Below are positions 1 through 10,502 of a DNA stretch of 64,000 nucleotides, piece by piece. The notes under the pieces are model-generated. The model saw nothing but the letters and a program-made list of their open reading frames with translations, did not search any database and had not been told where the DNA came from. The translations under genes were made by a program, and so were the position numbers. The first letter of the stretch is position 1. Each line of letters starts with the position of its first letter. This stretch comes from Macrothele yani. Its lineage: Eukaryota; Arthropoda; Arachnida; Araneae; Macrothelidae. The stretch covers positions 76,532,971 to 76,596,970 of the forward strand of contig CM077022.1 of the NCBI GenBank assembly GCA_039090855.1, read 5' to 3'.

Positions 1-188
1 AAAGTAAAATTTAAAAATATTTTAACAGACATGTGAAAAGTACAAATTTTCTTTGTATGAATATATGGTAAAATGTTACCTGGCCACACATTGCAACAGC
101 TACTTACTGTCACTTGACAGTTAGAGTACTGCTGAACTTGTGGTAGCTTCAAGTTCTGCGTCTGTTCTCTTTCTTTTTCCCTAAGACT

Positions 189-1345
189 TCACACTTGTGT
201 GTCGGGCTTCTTTAAAATAAAAAAAACCACCTCCACTGATTGCTTAGGGTGCAACTCGCATAGTTCTGGTCCTTCCAGTGTTATCTGCAATAGCTGGTAC
301 AAAGCATCTGAATTCTTCCGATTACGGAAATCTGTCTTTATTTTTTTCATCGCATAAAAGGCTCTTTTGACCTTAGCATTGGATACGGGCAGTAATATCA
401 TGCCATTTATCATGTGGTTTAGATTTGGGAATTCATTTGCATACTTTTCTTTCAAACGTTTCCATAACTGTTGCTTTGACAGGTGTTGTATATTTCTTAA
501 CCAAAAGGTTTTGAAATAATCCCAGTCCTCTTGAATTTCATTGTTGTGAATGTTGTTGGCAGTCAACAACTCACTAAAATGTTCAGTTAATACAGTAATT
601 TGAAAATCACCAAAATTTGCAAAAGTAGATTTGTCTGTTGACCAAAGCTTAGGTTCCAACAGCTTTGCAACATTGAAAACCTGATTTTCGTGTAAGTCAC
701 TGAGCTGGGTATGCACACACTGATAAATAGGATTTAAAAGATATTCACAATTTTCATAGAATACATCTACTGTCAAATTACAGCTCAGTTCAATGTCACG
801 AAATTCTGCAATTCTCACTGAATCACAGTCACTGTAATCTCAAGCTGATACGTTTGGTAAGTCTTGTAAAATTTTGGACAGTTCGGCCAAAAATTTTCTT
901 TTCTTCATAATTGCGATAGAATCATAGAATTTTTCTAATGCGTTCAAAATACAAGGTGCATCCACATCATCCAACTAGAGAGACAGAGATAATTTTGAGA
1001 AAGAATTCTCTGTCCCATGTTAATATTTATTTCTCTGTCCCATGTTAAAATTTATTTCTCTGTCCCATGTTAATATTTGCTCTGTCAGCTAAAAATCCAA
1101 TTCATTTATTTTCAAAATTGACTACTCCAAATCCTGCCATGGACTCTGCAATTGCATTTTTGATACAATTAGCATCAGTATTTTTCAGTTCCTTTAATGC
1201 CAGGAATGCAAATTTGGTATCTCCTACTTCATTGACATACATGATACAAATAATTTCAATTTCAGATACTTACACAAAAATCTGTACTGCTATCAATAAA
1301 TAAGGTAAAATAGTCTGTCTTTCTTAAGTCATTGCGCTAATCAGT
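189..1345 (-). pseudogene. hAT transposase remnant
   Basis: Degraded transposase of a hAT cut-and-paste transposon. The longest open piece (189-818) carries the C-terminal dimerisation region: ILLPVSNAKVKRAF followed by MKKIKTDFRNRK fits the hAT block 'LP.S.A.VER.FS.M..IK...R'. Further 5' in other frames (about 840-1345) LRKTDYFTLFIDSST marks the start of the RNase H-like fold, with the D of 'DSST' as the expected first catalytic acid, followed by GDTKFAFLALKELKNTDA. Frame breaks near 818, 975 and 1280 exclude function. It resembles the ZNF862/KIAA1586-like hAT group. No terminal inverted repeats were found, and a SINE fragment lies just upstream of the 5' side. Confidence 0.75.
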
Positions 1346-1395
1346 TCGAACACTTTAGCAATGCTGTCCTTGAATTGAGCACTCAACACGGACAA

Positions 1396-1459
1396 TTTTT
1401 TTTTTTTTAATTGGAGGTTTAACGACTACCGTGAGCAACTCAATGGGCTATAAGCAGAT
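1396..1459 (-). repeat. SINE-A fragment (3' tail only)
   Basis: A poly-T run followed by sequence matching, in reverse, the last ~60 bp of the SINEs at 13262 and 16163 (GGAGGTTTAACGACTACCGT and the ATGGGCTATAAGCAG part). The tRNA-like head is absent, so the copy is 5'-truncated. Confidence 0.75.
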
Positions 1460-1927
1460 ACCTTTGGATCTAATTCCTCCATCCACCTTTTCATGGTTTA
1501 TCTCTTTGTTAGCCATGTTTTCAAATAACAAAGAGCAAAACAACGAAACTCACATTCCCTTAAAATTAAGTTGCAGCCAAACCGAAACAAAAAAAGCGAT
1601 AAGAGCATCAGTCCTTAAATGACTCATGGTGCCGACAGGCGGGAACGTGGAACCAATCGTAGACACTCTTGGGTCGGACAATGACCACCTCATCACTGCA
1701 CAGCTAGAGCTACACGAGGAAGCCTTTTCTAGCTGAAAGCAAACATAAAATAGTCGTGAAGTTACGAATACTTGAATTATATTTTATTTTTCACGCATAA
1801 GCAAAATCCTATTTTCGAAAAATACTGAATTGCTCTATGGACAACATTTTAATGGAAATTTTATTGTTAAACTTTGAGTCGTGGTTTTGCTATTCAAATA
1901 TGAGTTTGCATCGCAAACTTCTAAATT
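1460..1927. other. no recognised feature
   Basis: About 470 bp of AT-rich DNA between the SINE fragment and the gypsy fragment. No coding, repeat or RNA signal recognised. Confidence 0.5.
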
Positions 1928-2954
1928 TTGCATCGTAAACTGCGATGCGATGCCGCTTATCCCCCCTCCCCCTGTCTTTGTAAAAAGTGTGGTAGAAAGC
2001 ACAAGGTAGGAGAGTGCTTTGCGTTTGGAAAAATTTGTAGTAAATGCAAAGGTGTAAATCATTTTGCTGTAAAGTGCAAAGTTAAAGCAAAATCTGGAAA
2101 AAGGGTTTATGAAGTACAGAGGGAAATTAGTGAAGATCCTGTTTTATATGTGGATACTATACAGAACCCATGTGTAGAGAAAGTTGAAGCTGACAATAAA
2201 ATTCATGAGAAGTTGTGGAATAAAAATATATGAGTTGAAAACTGTGAAGTGGAATTTAAATTAGATACTGGAGCTGAAACAAATATTCTGCCTCTAGAAA
2301 AGTTTGAGGAAATATGTTCTCAGATTAAGTCTCAAAGACCAGAACTACAGCATACTTCTACAATGTTAACTACGTATGGTAACTTTAAGATAAAATTAAA
2401 AGGGAAAGTAGTTCTTAAATGCTCTATTGAAAGGGAAAGTAGTTCTTAAATGCTCTACTGAGAAGGTGACACAACAGAATATACTGTGTAATGTGGTACA
2501 ACAAGATTCTAAGCCGATATTGGGACTAAAAGCAAGCTTGTTTACAGTTTAATCTGATAAAGAGAGTTGATCAAATTAAATCTACTTTAAGTAAGGAAGC
2601 TGTTATTGAGAATTATTCAGATGTTTTTAAGGGTTAGGGAAGATGCCTGGTGACCCATATCACATAGAAGTGAACTCAGGTACTGTGCCAGTGATAAATC
2701 CTCCAAGAAGAGTGCCTCAGTTACTACATAATAAATCGAGACAGGCACTCCAACAGTTGGAAGAAAAGAACATTATTTCTAAAGTAGACAAACCCACTAA
2801 CTGGGTACAAAATTTGGTAATAGTAGAGAAGCCAGATGGAAATCTTAGGCTGTGTCTAAACCCAAGAGATCTGAATCAGGTAATAAAAAAAGAACACTAT
2901 GCAATTCCATCCATTGAGGATATAATAACACTGGTCAACAATGAAAATGTTTGA
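1928..2954 (+). pseudogene. Ty3/gypsy gag-pol fragment
   Basis: Internal piece of a Ty3/gypsy LTR retrotransposon polyprotein. In order: two CCHC zinc knuckles of the Gag nucleocapsid (CKKCGRKHKVGEC, then CSKCKGVNHFAVKC; 1970-2095); a retropepsin-like protease with catalytic motif DTGAETNIL (2264-2290); and the start of reverse transcriptase, including NWVQNLVIVEKPDGNLRLC and NPRDLNQVIKKEHYAIP (2795-2915). The sequence stops before the RT palm, so the catalytic YxDD, RNase H and integrase are missing. A TGA at 2232 separates Gag from protease, and a 31-bp tandem duplication breaks the frame after the protease. No LTRs seen. Confidence 0.85.
2401..2462 (+). repeat. 31-bp tandem duplication in gypsy protease region
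   Basis: Two 31-bp copies (2401-2431, 2432-2462) beginning AGGGAAAGTAGTTCTTAAAT, differing near the end of the unit. 31 is not a multiple of 3, so the duplication alone explains the frame loss between protease and RT. Confidence 0.85.
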
Positions 2955-3304
2955 CTTGAAAATACTTATTTCATATTAATTTCAGTATGTTAAAAACAAA
3001 TGACATTTAAAACGCTTAGTTAGCTCTCATTTCTGAGATATAGCCCATTTATGATGTTTTAGGATACATATATGAAATGAAGCGTGTGGCGCTCCGAGCG
3101 GCTAATTAAGGTAGTACGTAAAGCAAATATAGGGGTTGGCAAATCTGAGAGCGGGAATGAAGGGTCACTGTAGATCTTCTTTTGTTCATTAATAACTTGT
3201 TTTAGTTCATTGTCTGTTTACAGCTTGCTTGGGGTGAAAGTTAGTGTCGTTCCTTTCTTTGTTGCAGGTTGATTTTGTGGTCATACTTAATTTGAAAAGC
3301 CAGG
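2955..3304. other. no recognised feature
   Basis: Sequence between the gypsy fragment and the next repeat ORF. May hold the 5' untranslated part of the element at 3305; nothing specific recognised. Confidence 0.4.
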
Positions 3305-4680
3305 ATGACATGTCAGTGCTTAAACAAATCTGACAATTTTTGTTATGTTTGTGGTGATGTGACATTTGCCGCCCAGAAATGCCCAATTACTTCACTTGTG
3401 AAGACAGCCTACCACCATTATTTTGATCCGAAAGCAGGGTATCAAGACAAAACGTGGGAACCTCATGCTTGTTGCAATTCTTGTTCTGTGAATCTACGCA
3501 GATGGATCCATAAAAACGGACGTTCAATGCCCTTTGGCATCCCTATGATTTGGAGAGAGCCGACAAATCATGTAGATAACTGCTATTTCTGCATGGTACC
3601 TCTATTAAGAAAGGTATATCAAGAAAGAGGAAGTTGAGCATGAAATACCCCAACATCCCGTCAGCTATCCAACCAGTGTCACATGCGGACGATCTGCCTG
3701 TACCGAACCCACCAGAGGAGTACAGTCGGGACTCAGATGAAGAACAAGACAGTACGGAGGCGACATCATACCAATGACCTGAGTCACTGGGTGAGCCACA
3801 CAGACTTACCCAAAGTGAACTAAGTGATTTAATTCGAGACCTGGGCCTACTAAAAGACAAAGCCGAGGTTCTAGGCGCGAACAGTGGAATCTTCTAGAAC
3901 ATAATGTTAAAGTGTCAGTGTACAGGAGTCTGCAGAAAGATTTGCTTCCATATTTTAAAAAAAGATAAAAACCTAGTTGCCTGCTGTGATGTTGAATGGT
4001 TTGATGACAGCTTTTAATGTGGAGCACAGTCCACAGGACTGGAGGCTCATCAAAGCTTAGTTTAAAAGCTGTGTTGCTACACAATGGCAATTCTCTTCAT
4101 TCAGTTCTTGTAGGCAATGCTGTCCACATGAAGGAAACATATGCCAAATATGAAATTACTTCTGGAAGCAATTAAGTACACAGACCACTTGTGGCAGATC
4201 TGTGGAGACCTGAAGGTGATTGTAATATTGCTGGGCATGCAGTTGGGATACACCGAGTACTGCTGTTTCCTGTGTGAGTGGGACAGTCGGGCTAGATCCT
4301 CGCATTACAACAGAAAAGACTGGTCTCCAAGGGAAACTCTGCGACCCGGGGAAAAGAATGTCCAGCACAAGTCCTCTGGTTGATCGAAGCAAAATTCTTC
4401 TGCCCCCTTTACACATCAAACTCGGCCTTATAAAGAACTTCGTAAAGGGGATGAACAGGGATGGATTTAGAGGCTTTCAAGTGCCTGAGAGACAAATATC
4501 CATGGCTGAGTGAGGCTACAGTGAAGGAAGGAATCTTCATTGGTCCTCAAATTCGTGAAGTTCTTGTGGATGACAACTTTGAGCTAGTCCTCCAGGGCAA
4601 TGTGCAACCAGCTTGGGAAGCCTTTAAAAGTGTTGTGCATGGCTTCTTGGGTATCCGAAGAGCTGTAAATTATGTAAAAT
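3305..4680 (+). pseudogene. uncharacterised invertebrate repeat-encoded protein
   Basis: Broken copy of a long protein that I recognise as recurring, unnamed, in cnidarian and arthropod genomes; function unknown to me. The N-terminal part (3305-3637) is cysteine-rich with paired motifs FCYVCGDVTF, HACCNSCSVNLRRW and NCYFCMV, suggesting zinc binding, and contains MPFGIPMIWREPTNH. Later pieces in shifting frames read RLTQSELSDLIRDLG (~3803), HLWQICGDLKVIVILLG and YCCFLCEWDSRA (4185-4300), LLPPLHIKLGLIKNFVK (~4396) and GIFIGPQIREVL (~4535). The order matches the intact relatives I remember. At least five frameshifts or stops. Multicopy occurrence points to a mobile-element origin, but I see no termini and no DDE or RT motif. 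Confidence 0.6.
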
Positions 4681-4849
4681 GCATGAGGAAACAGCACTTT
4701 CACAGATTTTTTATACATAGAATAGCAATTGGCAATTGCAGTTCTTTTTTTTTTTTTTTTTTTCATTTTGCAACAAAAGTAAAAGTAGTGCATATTTTCT
4801 TCATTCCATACAGAAATTCATATTTTCTTGTTGCTTGCTCTTACTTGTT

Positions 4850-5507
4850 TAGCACATCTTTTGTAAAAAAAAAAAGATCATGCTTATGTTATCTGTTTGC
4901 CCGTCCCTTTGTAGGCAATGCTGTCCACATGAAGGAAACATCTCTCCAACTATTAGTCTGATTTGAAAAATTCTTTTTGCGTTGGAAAGCTTTAAATGTG
5001 AAAATGATGATCCTTGCATCCTATTTTTTTTTTTTTTTTTCGATGTACAACTTTGCCATTAGAGGGCATAAATGCAGATGATATCAAATTCAAAATACAT
5101 TTTATTGCATATATGTGCTTCTAAATATCTGATTGAAAAAATATTCTTTCTTCCTTTCGATGCCATGTATAATGAAGACCATTTTAGGCACGGTTTCTTT
5201 TTCAAGTAATGCATAGATTTTGCACTATGGGGCATAAGCGTAAATTGCATTTATAAGTGGTCATTTCTGCTTCTGATGTATTTCAGCAAAATCAAAGCTT
5301 TTAAAAACTCAGTTGAAGAAATTCCTTCATCGACTGATACCTCTCACCTCAAAGTTTTTCAGAATACTTTCTTCTTAAAATAATGGATAATTTTTCCACC
5401 AGGGGTGTAGATGTATATCTTATTTTTGTCAATATCTCTGCTTTAAGAGTCCGATTTGTACAATTCTTCCTTTGTTGGAAAGCCTTTCCGCTATGAAATG
5501 TTTCTCA
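4850..5507. repeat. degenerate satellite array, left part
   Basis: Units of roughly 165-175 bp, each carrying a core like CCAYTAGAGGGCATAAATG followed by a TATCTCTGCTT-type stretch. Cores at 5056, 5222 and 5396. A lead-in (4850-5050) is shared with the single unit at 25715. The array resumes at 7049 after the Tc1-type insertion. Confidence 0.65.
4909..4941 (+). repeat. 33-bp copy of 4108-4140
   Basis: Exact 33-bp duplicate of a coding stretch (encoding GNAVHMKET) of the repeat ORF 800 bp upstream, embedded in the satellite lead-in. The homologous lead-in at 25715 has a short unrelated stretch at this point. Confidence 0.9.
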
Positions 5508-5509
5508 TA

Positions 5510-7046
5510 CACTGCTGGACAATTGCTAAGGACGGATCATAAACGGCTATATAGCGCATATAAAAGTAAGTGTGGTTGGATGCCAAGTGAAATAAAACAA
5601 TGTCAGAATGCCAAGACATTACAAGAAAGACAATTTATTGTGCTCTGAAATCCTGAAGGCTTTGGAACGTGTTCAAGGGACAAACAGGCCATTTTGTGCA
5701 GAATACGTAAACGTGAAAAAAATGCAATTACCGTCCGCAGGCATTCCGGCGTAAGATGTCAATACGGGATATGGCCACCATGGAGGGCGATGCAAGATTC
5801 CACACGTCGTGTCATGTTTTGCACAACATTATCAAGCAGCTGTTGGGGTAATTTATCTCATTCCTCTGTCAGTGCATGGATGAGGGTGTCCTTGTTTATT
5901 GGAGGGCATTGGCGACCAGCAAGACTCCTCCCCAAAGCATCCCACACATTTTCAATGGGATTCAGATCTGGAGAACGTGCTGGCCATACGAGGCGTTGAA
6001 TATCCTCGCTCTCAAGACACTCCTGGACAGCGACTGTTCAATGACATGTTGCGTTGTCGTCCATGAAAATGAATCTGTCACCGACAGCACCACGGAGTAT
6101 GCGAACATGAGGTAGTAGAACATCATTAATGTATCGTTGGCCAGTCATAGTTCCAGTTGGAAGCACATAGAGGGACGTACGGCCATTGATCATGATGCCA
6201 GCCCATACCATGACACTACATGTCGGATATCGGTCCCTTTCCTGTATGTTTGCTGGACAATATGCAGTACCACTATCACGCCAGATCAGTTGTCGTCGAC
6301 AATCAGACGATAGACTGTATCTACTCCCATCTGAGAAGAGGACAGCAGACCAGTCGCTATCAGTCCAATTGCGATGTTGATGGCACCATTGGAAACGGGC
6401 GGTACGGTGACGTCTGGACAATAGGATGCACACAACAGGACAGCGGGCGTATAGTCCTCCTTCATGCAAACGTCTGGCGACAGTTTCTCGGGAGATCTGC
6501 TTGCCAGTAGCAGCCATAAACTGATTTGATTCACTAGCTGTGCTGCGCCGGTGTCTTTTTGTTGATAGCACTATGTACCGATCATCTGCAGGTGTCGTAC
6601 TGCGAACACGACCTCCCGTGACGTTTGCTACACTCTCCATTTGTTTGAAATGATTTCCAAAGCCTTGAAACAACACTGTGGCTGACGTCGAACTCCCTGG
6701 CAACATCTGTTATTTTTCGCCCTTCTTCAATCTTGCCAATAATACGGCCACACGTAAAATAATCTAGGTGATGTCGGGAAGACATACTGAAAATTGCAAG
6801 TTCGTCAATTGATTCTTTCCCTTTCAACTTTGCGTTTGAACAACAACGGTCAATACGCGTCAAATCCTTTATATCTCTTATCAGCGCTATAACGTCACGA
6901 ACAAGTTCGGCAATCCAAAATTTGCATACGCACAACACGTCTTACTGTATCCCGCACTTATGCCAATTTCCACATTTTCCTGCCTTCCATTTTATGGGTT
7001 GCTATCGTTGCTATTGTCATCCGTCCTTAGCAATTGTCCGGCAGTG
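5510..7046 (-). mobile_element. Tc1-type DNA transposon (DD34E), full length
   Basis: Complete 1,537-bp element bounded by terminal inverted repeats (CACTGCYGGACAATTGCTAA and following GGACGGAT; 28 bp, one mismatch) and flanked by TA on both sides (5508-5509, 7047-7048), the target duplication of the Tc1/mariner superfamily. It carries one broken transposase gene on the minus strand. It sits inside the satellite array, whose units continue on both sides. Confidence 0.93.
5759..6785 (-). pseudogene. Tc1-type transposase, inactivated
   Basis: Minus-strand transposase of about 342 codons, the usual Tc1 length. N-terminal helix-turn-helix region: GRIIGKIEEGRKITDVAREF then SHSVVSRLWKSFQ. Catalytic domain: LFSDGSRYSL (first D kept; the usual E of DESRF is G), FMDDNATCH (second D) and SPDLNPIENVWDALGR (E), with 34 residues between second D and E, i.e. 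DD34E. The reading frame shifts between the HTH part (frame of 6582-6938) and the catalytic part. In-frame TGA stops follow NATCH and interrupt ALTEE/DKLPQQ. The start is the ATG at 6785, before SSRHHLDYF. It cannot make an active protein. Confidence 0.9.
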
Positions 7047-7048
7047 TA

Positions 7049-7640
7049 TAATTTCAAAATTTTCGTAACGCACAAGTTTGCCACTAGAGGGCGTAACTTA
7101 CTGCTTTCGTTTTCAGCAATATCGCAGAAAACCCGATATAAAAAATTTTTTTGGTTAGATACTACTAACTGTAAAAACTCATAACCAAATAAAAAATAAT
7201 GCACTATTTTACCGCTATGGGCGCTTAATAATGTTTAATCTTTTTTTTTTTTTAATATCTGTGCTTCTAAGTGTGCAATTAAAAAACATCAACTTTTGAA
7301 TACTGGATGCCATTTACCTTGTGTAACACTTTAAGTTAGTATTTGAGGAGTTTTATAGTTCACAGTTCTGTCACTAGGTGGTGTTTGTGTACTTCTGTTT
7401 GCAGCTGTATCACCACTTCTAAAACCCTATTGTGAAATTTCTTTTTACTGTATGCCATTCACTATGAATAGAGATGTGAAGCACTATCATCATTAAATGA
7501 TGCACAAATTTCCAGCTAGGGGCATAAAGGTCAATACCCCCTCCCCCCAATCTCTGCTTCTGGGGGACGTATTTGAAAGTTTTTTTCCTTAGCATAGGTT
7601 TTCCCAGGAAGAATATTTTTCACCTATTTTCAAAGTTTTC
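7049..7640. repeat. degenerate satellite array, right part
   Basis: Continuation of the array from 4850. Cores at 7081 (CCACTAGAGGGCGT, the cleanest), 7212, 7371 and 7512, spaced about 131-159 bp. Units keep a 'TCTGCTTC' stretch 30-50 bp after the core. Degeneracy rises to the right and the boundary is approximate. Confidence 0.6.
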
Positions 7641-8322
7641 CATTATCCAAAATTCTTCCTCTAGAAAGCATAGAGTTATTATCATGTTTCTTTCTATATT
7701 TCTTCTTTTAACTGTTTGATTTGAAAATCTGTTTGTCTGCATTACCTTCCTCCTACTATAAAAAAATTATTGTGCTTTTTTCTTTTTTTTGTTAATTTTC
7801 ATAGCATACTTTTTAGCTGCTTGTGGAAGTAAGTAGCTGTTTCTATTTCTGGATGTTTTTTGGATTGTAAAAATCCGGTTGTGTTGTTTTTTCTAACCGG
7901 TTGCATTGACTTTGAATAACTCTGATAAATTTAATTTGCATCAAAGAATTCAAAAGATGTTCTCATTACAACAGAAAATTCTGTGTTATTTTTCTTGTTT
8001 TAATTAATCAAGAGGAATTTAAAATTATGCACCCTGTTTGCTGCTGCTTTTTTTGACCTGTTTTCTCTACAGAGTAAGCCAAAAAGCCAGCGCTGATTAG
8101 GACATTTCACTTAAAGAAGTGAGGGAGAGTCTTGCTTCTCTGATTGATGTAGAAAGACAAGTCTTGCTTCTCTGATTGATGTAGAAAGACAAGACTGTAA
8201 AGAATGGAAAAAAAAAAACAGCAAAAAAGCATGCATTTTAAGTGAAATTCAGTTTTAAAAATTAGTGTTACTCTGCATACATCGCCATAATAACAGCTTT
8301 ATGGGTACAGAAGTTGGTGTTG
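7641..8322. other. no recognised feature
   Basis: AT-rich DNA upstream of the recognised Bre1 exon. A short duplication (AGTCTTGCTTCTCTGATTGA at about 8129 and 8160) is the only structure noticed. Confidence 0.4.
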
Positions 8323-8330
8323 GTTCTGAC

Positions 8331-8911
8331 CAAGGAGGTTAGAAGTAAGAGCAGGTGGCAACAGCCCCCTCTACCTGTGCTTCTGGCGTGACGCCACTTT
8401 TTTCAGCTGACTACGCCAATGCGCCCAACCTAAGAATCTCCTGTATATATCTATGGGGAAATCACAATTTTGAACGGTTTTTTCGGGCCCTTACTCTACC
8501 CATACAGGCATGAAAAAATTGAGGATGAAATATTCATTCCCATAATAAAAAAATTCCAGAAAAAAACAGGAAAATATGTGGTGGTATTTCTTTAAAAAAT
8601 TGAACAAAATAATGTTTTTTTGAGCGGAAGTGCATAGCGCGCATGGTTACTTACTGCCTATGTGCAAGTAACCATGTTTAGAATATAACCAAAAGCCTAA
8701 TGTTAAGATATAAGAAATCCGAAATATTCTTTCTTTCCATCCTTGGTTTGCATGCGCTAAGCAAAACTGCTTAAGCCACAGGAAGTGACGTCACGTTCCC
8801 GAACTCCCGCAGTGCAGACTCCCACCACCTCAGAGAGAGACAGAAACAGCTGTTCTGTTTTGGCTTCACTCAAAACGGGTCTCTTCACCTCCTCTTCTTC
8901 TAACCTCCTTG
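8331..8911. mobile_element. MITE with hAT-type ends (CAAGGAGGTTA family)
   Basis: Non-autonomous 581-bp element. Ends are inverted repeats starting CAAGGAGGTTAGAAG at the left and ending in its complement at 8911. It is flanked by an exact 8-bp duplication GTTCTGAC (8323-8330 and 8912-8919). The CA...TG ends and 8-bp target duplication are hAT traits. It shares its ends with 16672-16928 but little interior sequence. No transposase. Confidence 0.9.
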
Positions 8912-8919
8912 GTTCTGAC

Positions 8920-9235
8920 ACGGACAGAATAAGTACTAACTTTAATCATAAATTTAATTTGAAAATTAAGTGAACAATTCTCTTTTGGTGTAGCACATAG
9001 AAACTGTAAAGAATTGGAAAACATACATTTGATTTGGAAAATTCATTAAAATATGTGAAATACCCTCATCTCCACTGTTGAAAATATACTGAAAGTCTGC
9101 TCGGAACTGTTAGTGTAATATAAGGCTTCCTTGGTACTGCCACATCATATAAGGTTCATGCTGTAAATGCTTTTCTTTAATAATTTAATCATAGAAACAA
9201 GAAAATGAGGACAAAAATCACATGCCATACCACAA
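8920..9235. other. no recognised feature
   Basis: Short AT-rich stretch between two transposon remnants. Confidence 0.4.
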
Positions 9236-9596
9236 ATTTAACCAACTATGTCGCCCATCGAACACGTCTGGTCGCTGATCGGCAACCAAGTGGCCTGGCA
9301 AGCACCACCTCGGCTACGCCTGATGAACTGTGACAACGTGTGGAAGCGGCCTGGACCGACATACCCCAAGCCCACATTCAAAGCCTCTTTCATTCGATGC
9401 CGCGACGTGTAGCAGCCGTTATTGCCAGCCATGGGGGCCACACGAACTATTGATGTCTGCGTTGTCCGCAAGTCGCACGGGCCTAAGCTCAATAAGCTCA
9501 ATCGTTTCATCTTTGTATCTGTTGTTATGTGTCCAGTAAATCTGGCTTTGCTATCTCGTGTCCTTCTTGGTGTTGCATTTTGGGTGGCCAGCAGTG
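9236..9596 (+). mobile_element. Tc1-type element, 3' fragment
   Basis: Plus-strand C-terminal end of a Tc1-type transposase: MSPIEHVWSLIGNQVA contains the catalytic E (PIEHVW). After a frameshift near 9320 the text continues with DEL, a TGA where tryptophan is usual, QRVEAAWTDIPQAHIQSLF and PRRVAAVIASHGGHTNY, ending at a stop. The 3' end finishes ...GGCCAGCAGTG followed by TA (9597-9598), a typical Tc1 terminus. The 5' two thirds are missing. Confidence 0.85.
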
Positions 9597-9598
9597 TA

Positions 9599-10376
9599 TA
9601 TGACATGTGAACTTCCTTCAGTTAGTGAGCTGGCAGTTTAGAAAGCTAAAATTGTCTAAATCGAGTTGAATGTTAAAGCATAATTGCACAGCTTTCAAAA
9701 TGTAAAATATTGTGTAGGTGCGAACCCCCCCCCCCCCCCCCCGCCTTCCAGTAAAAGCATTTTGGTCTGTTGGATTCAGCGTTCTTGATTATCAAGGTAG
9801 ATGACAACGTGCGTGATATGTTTCATTGTCACTGTCAGCAAGAACCGAAGAAAAATACAGAATAAACAGTTCACTAGAAGGGCTTAGAATCTCGAGAAGT
9901 AAGCTAAGATGACACTGTATAAACATAAATTTTCATCTTATCAGAAAATGCATAGGACAGTTGTGTAAATTATACCGCAAAAACGGCAGTGATGTGGGAT
10001 GAAAATGCATACTGAAATAGGTTACGTACTTGAATATTATTAGCATCAATTACCATAGAGTATTTAGTGTAGTAGAAATACATTAGGATTAGTGCTAGCA
10101 TTTCTGGGATTAAATGTATAGCTTTAATTCAGCTGTAGTAGCTGAGCTGTACTCTTCCATTTTTTTTTCAGTCAAATAGAAATAAAAACGCTCTTTATTA
10201 TTTAAGTATGTATAATCATATTGTATTTTTTTTTTTTTTTGAGAGTGTGTTTAAATTCCTGTCCTTCAAATTTGTGTCTGTGTCTGGCTGCTGTTCAGTG
10301 TTTATGCAGTACATTAATTTAAAATGCTTCTTCTGGAATTTCATTCTCATTGCCATTTTATTTTTGTGTTTTGCAG
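9599..10376. other. sequence upstream of Bre1 exon
   Basis: Presumed Bre1 intron ending in the acceptor TTTTGCAG at 10376. Contains a poly-C run (about 9726-9742) and no recognised element. Confidence 0.5.
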
Positions 10377-10502
10377 ATAGAAGATATGCAAAAAGAGCTT
10401 GAAGAGCAAAAAGAAGTGGCCAATAACAGGCTCATGGAGTTAGAAACTCTAAACACTCAGCACAAAGATGCTCTTAAGTTGATTGAAAAGCTTAAAATGG
10501 AT
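10377..10502 (+). CDS. Bre1: Bre1/RNF20-like E3 ubiquitin ligase, internal coiled-coil exon
   Basis: Internal exon of 126 nt (42 codons) between a polypyrimidine-TTTTGCAG acceptor and a GTAAGA donor. It encodes IEDMQKELEEQKEVANNRLM and ends EKLKMD. It aligns with the coiled-coil segment of animal RNF20/RNF40 that follows the 'KFEEM' position and precedes the '..PES.VVET.EY' segment. Bre1 is the nuclear RING E3 that, with Rad6/UBE2A-B, monoubiquitinates histone H2B during transcription; this segment belongs to the long coiled coil, not the RING. The exon is phase 0 at both ends and joins in frame to 30586. The neighbouring 5' exon is not in the window. Codon reading is intact. Confidence 0.87.

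Noticed and set aside
1928..2954. Endogenous retrovirus instead of a gypsy retrotransposon
   Set aside because: No envelope-like ORF or LTRs visible; Gag knuckles, protease and RT wording are of invertebrate Ty3/gypsy type.
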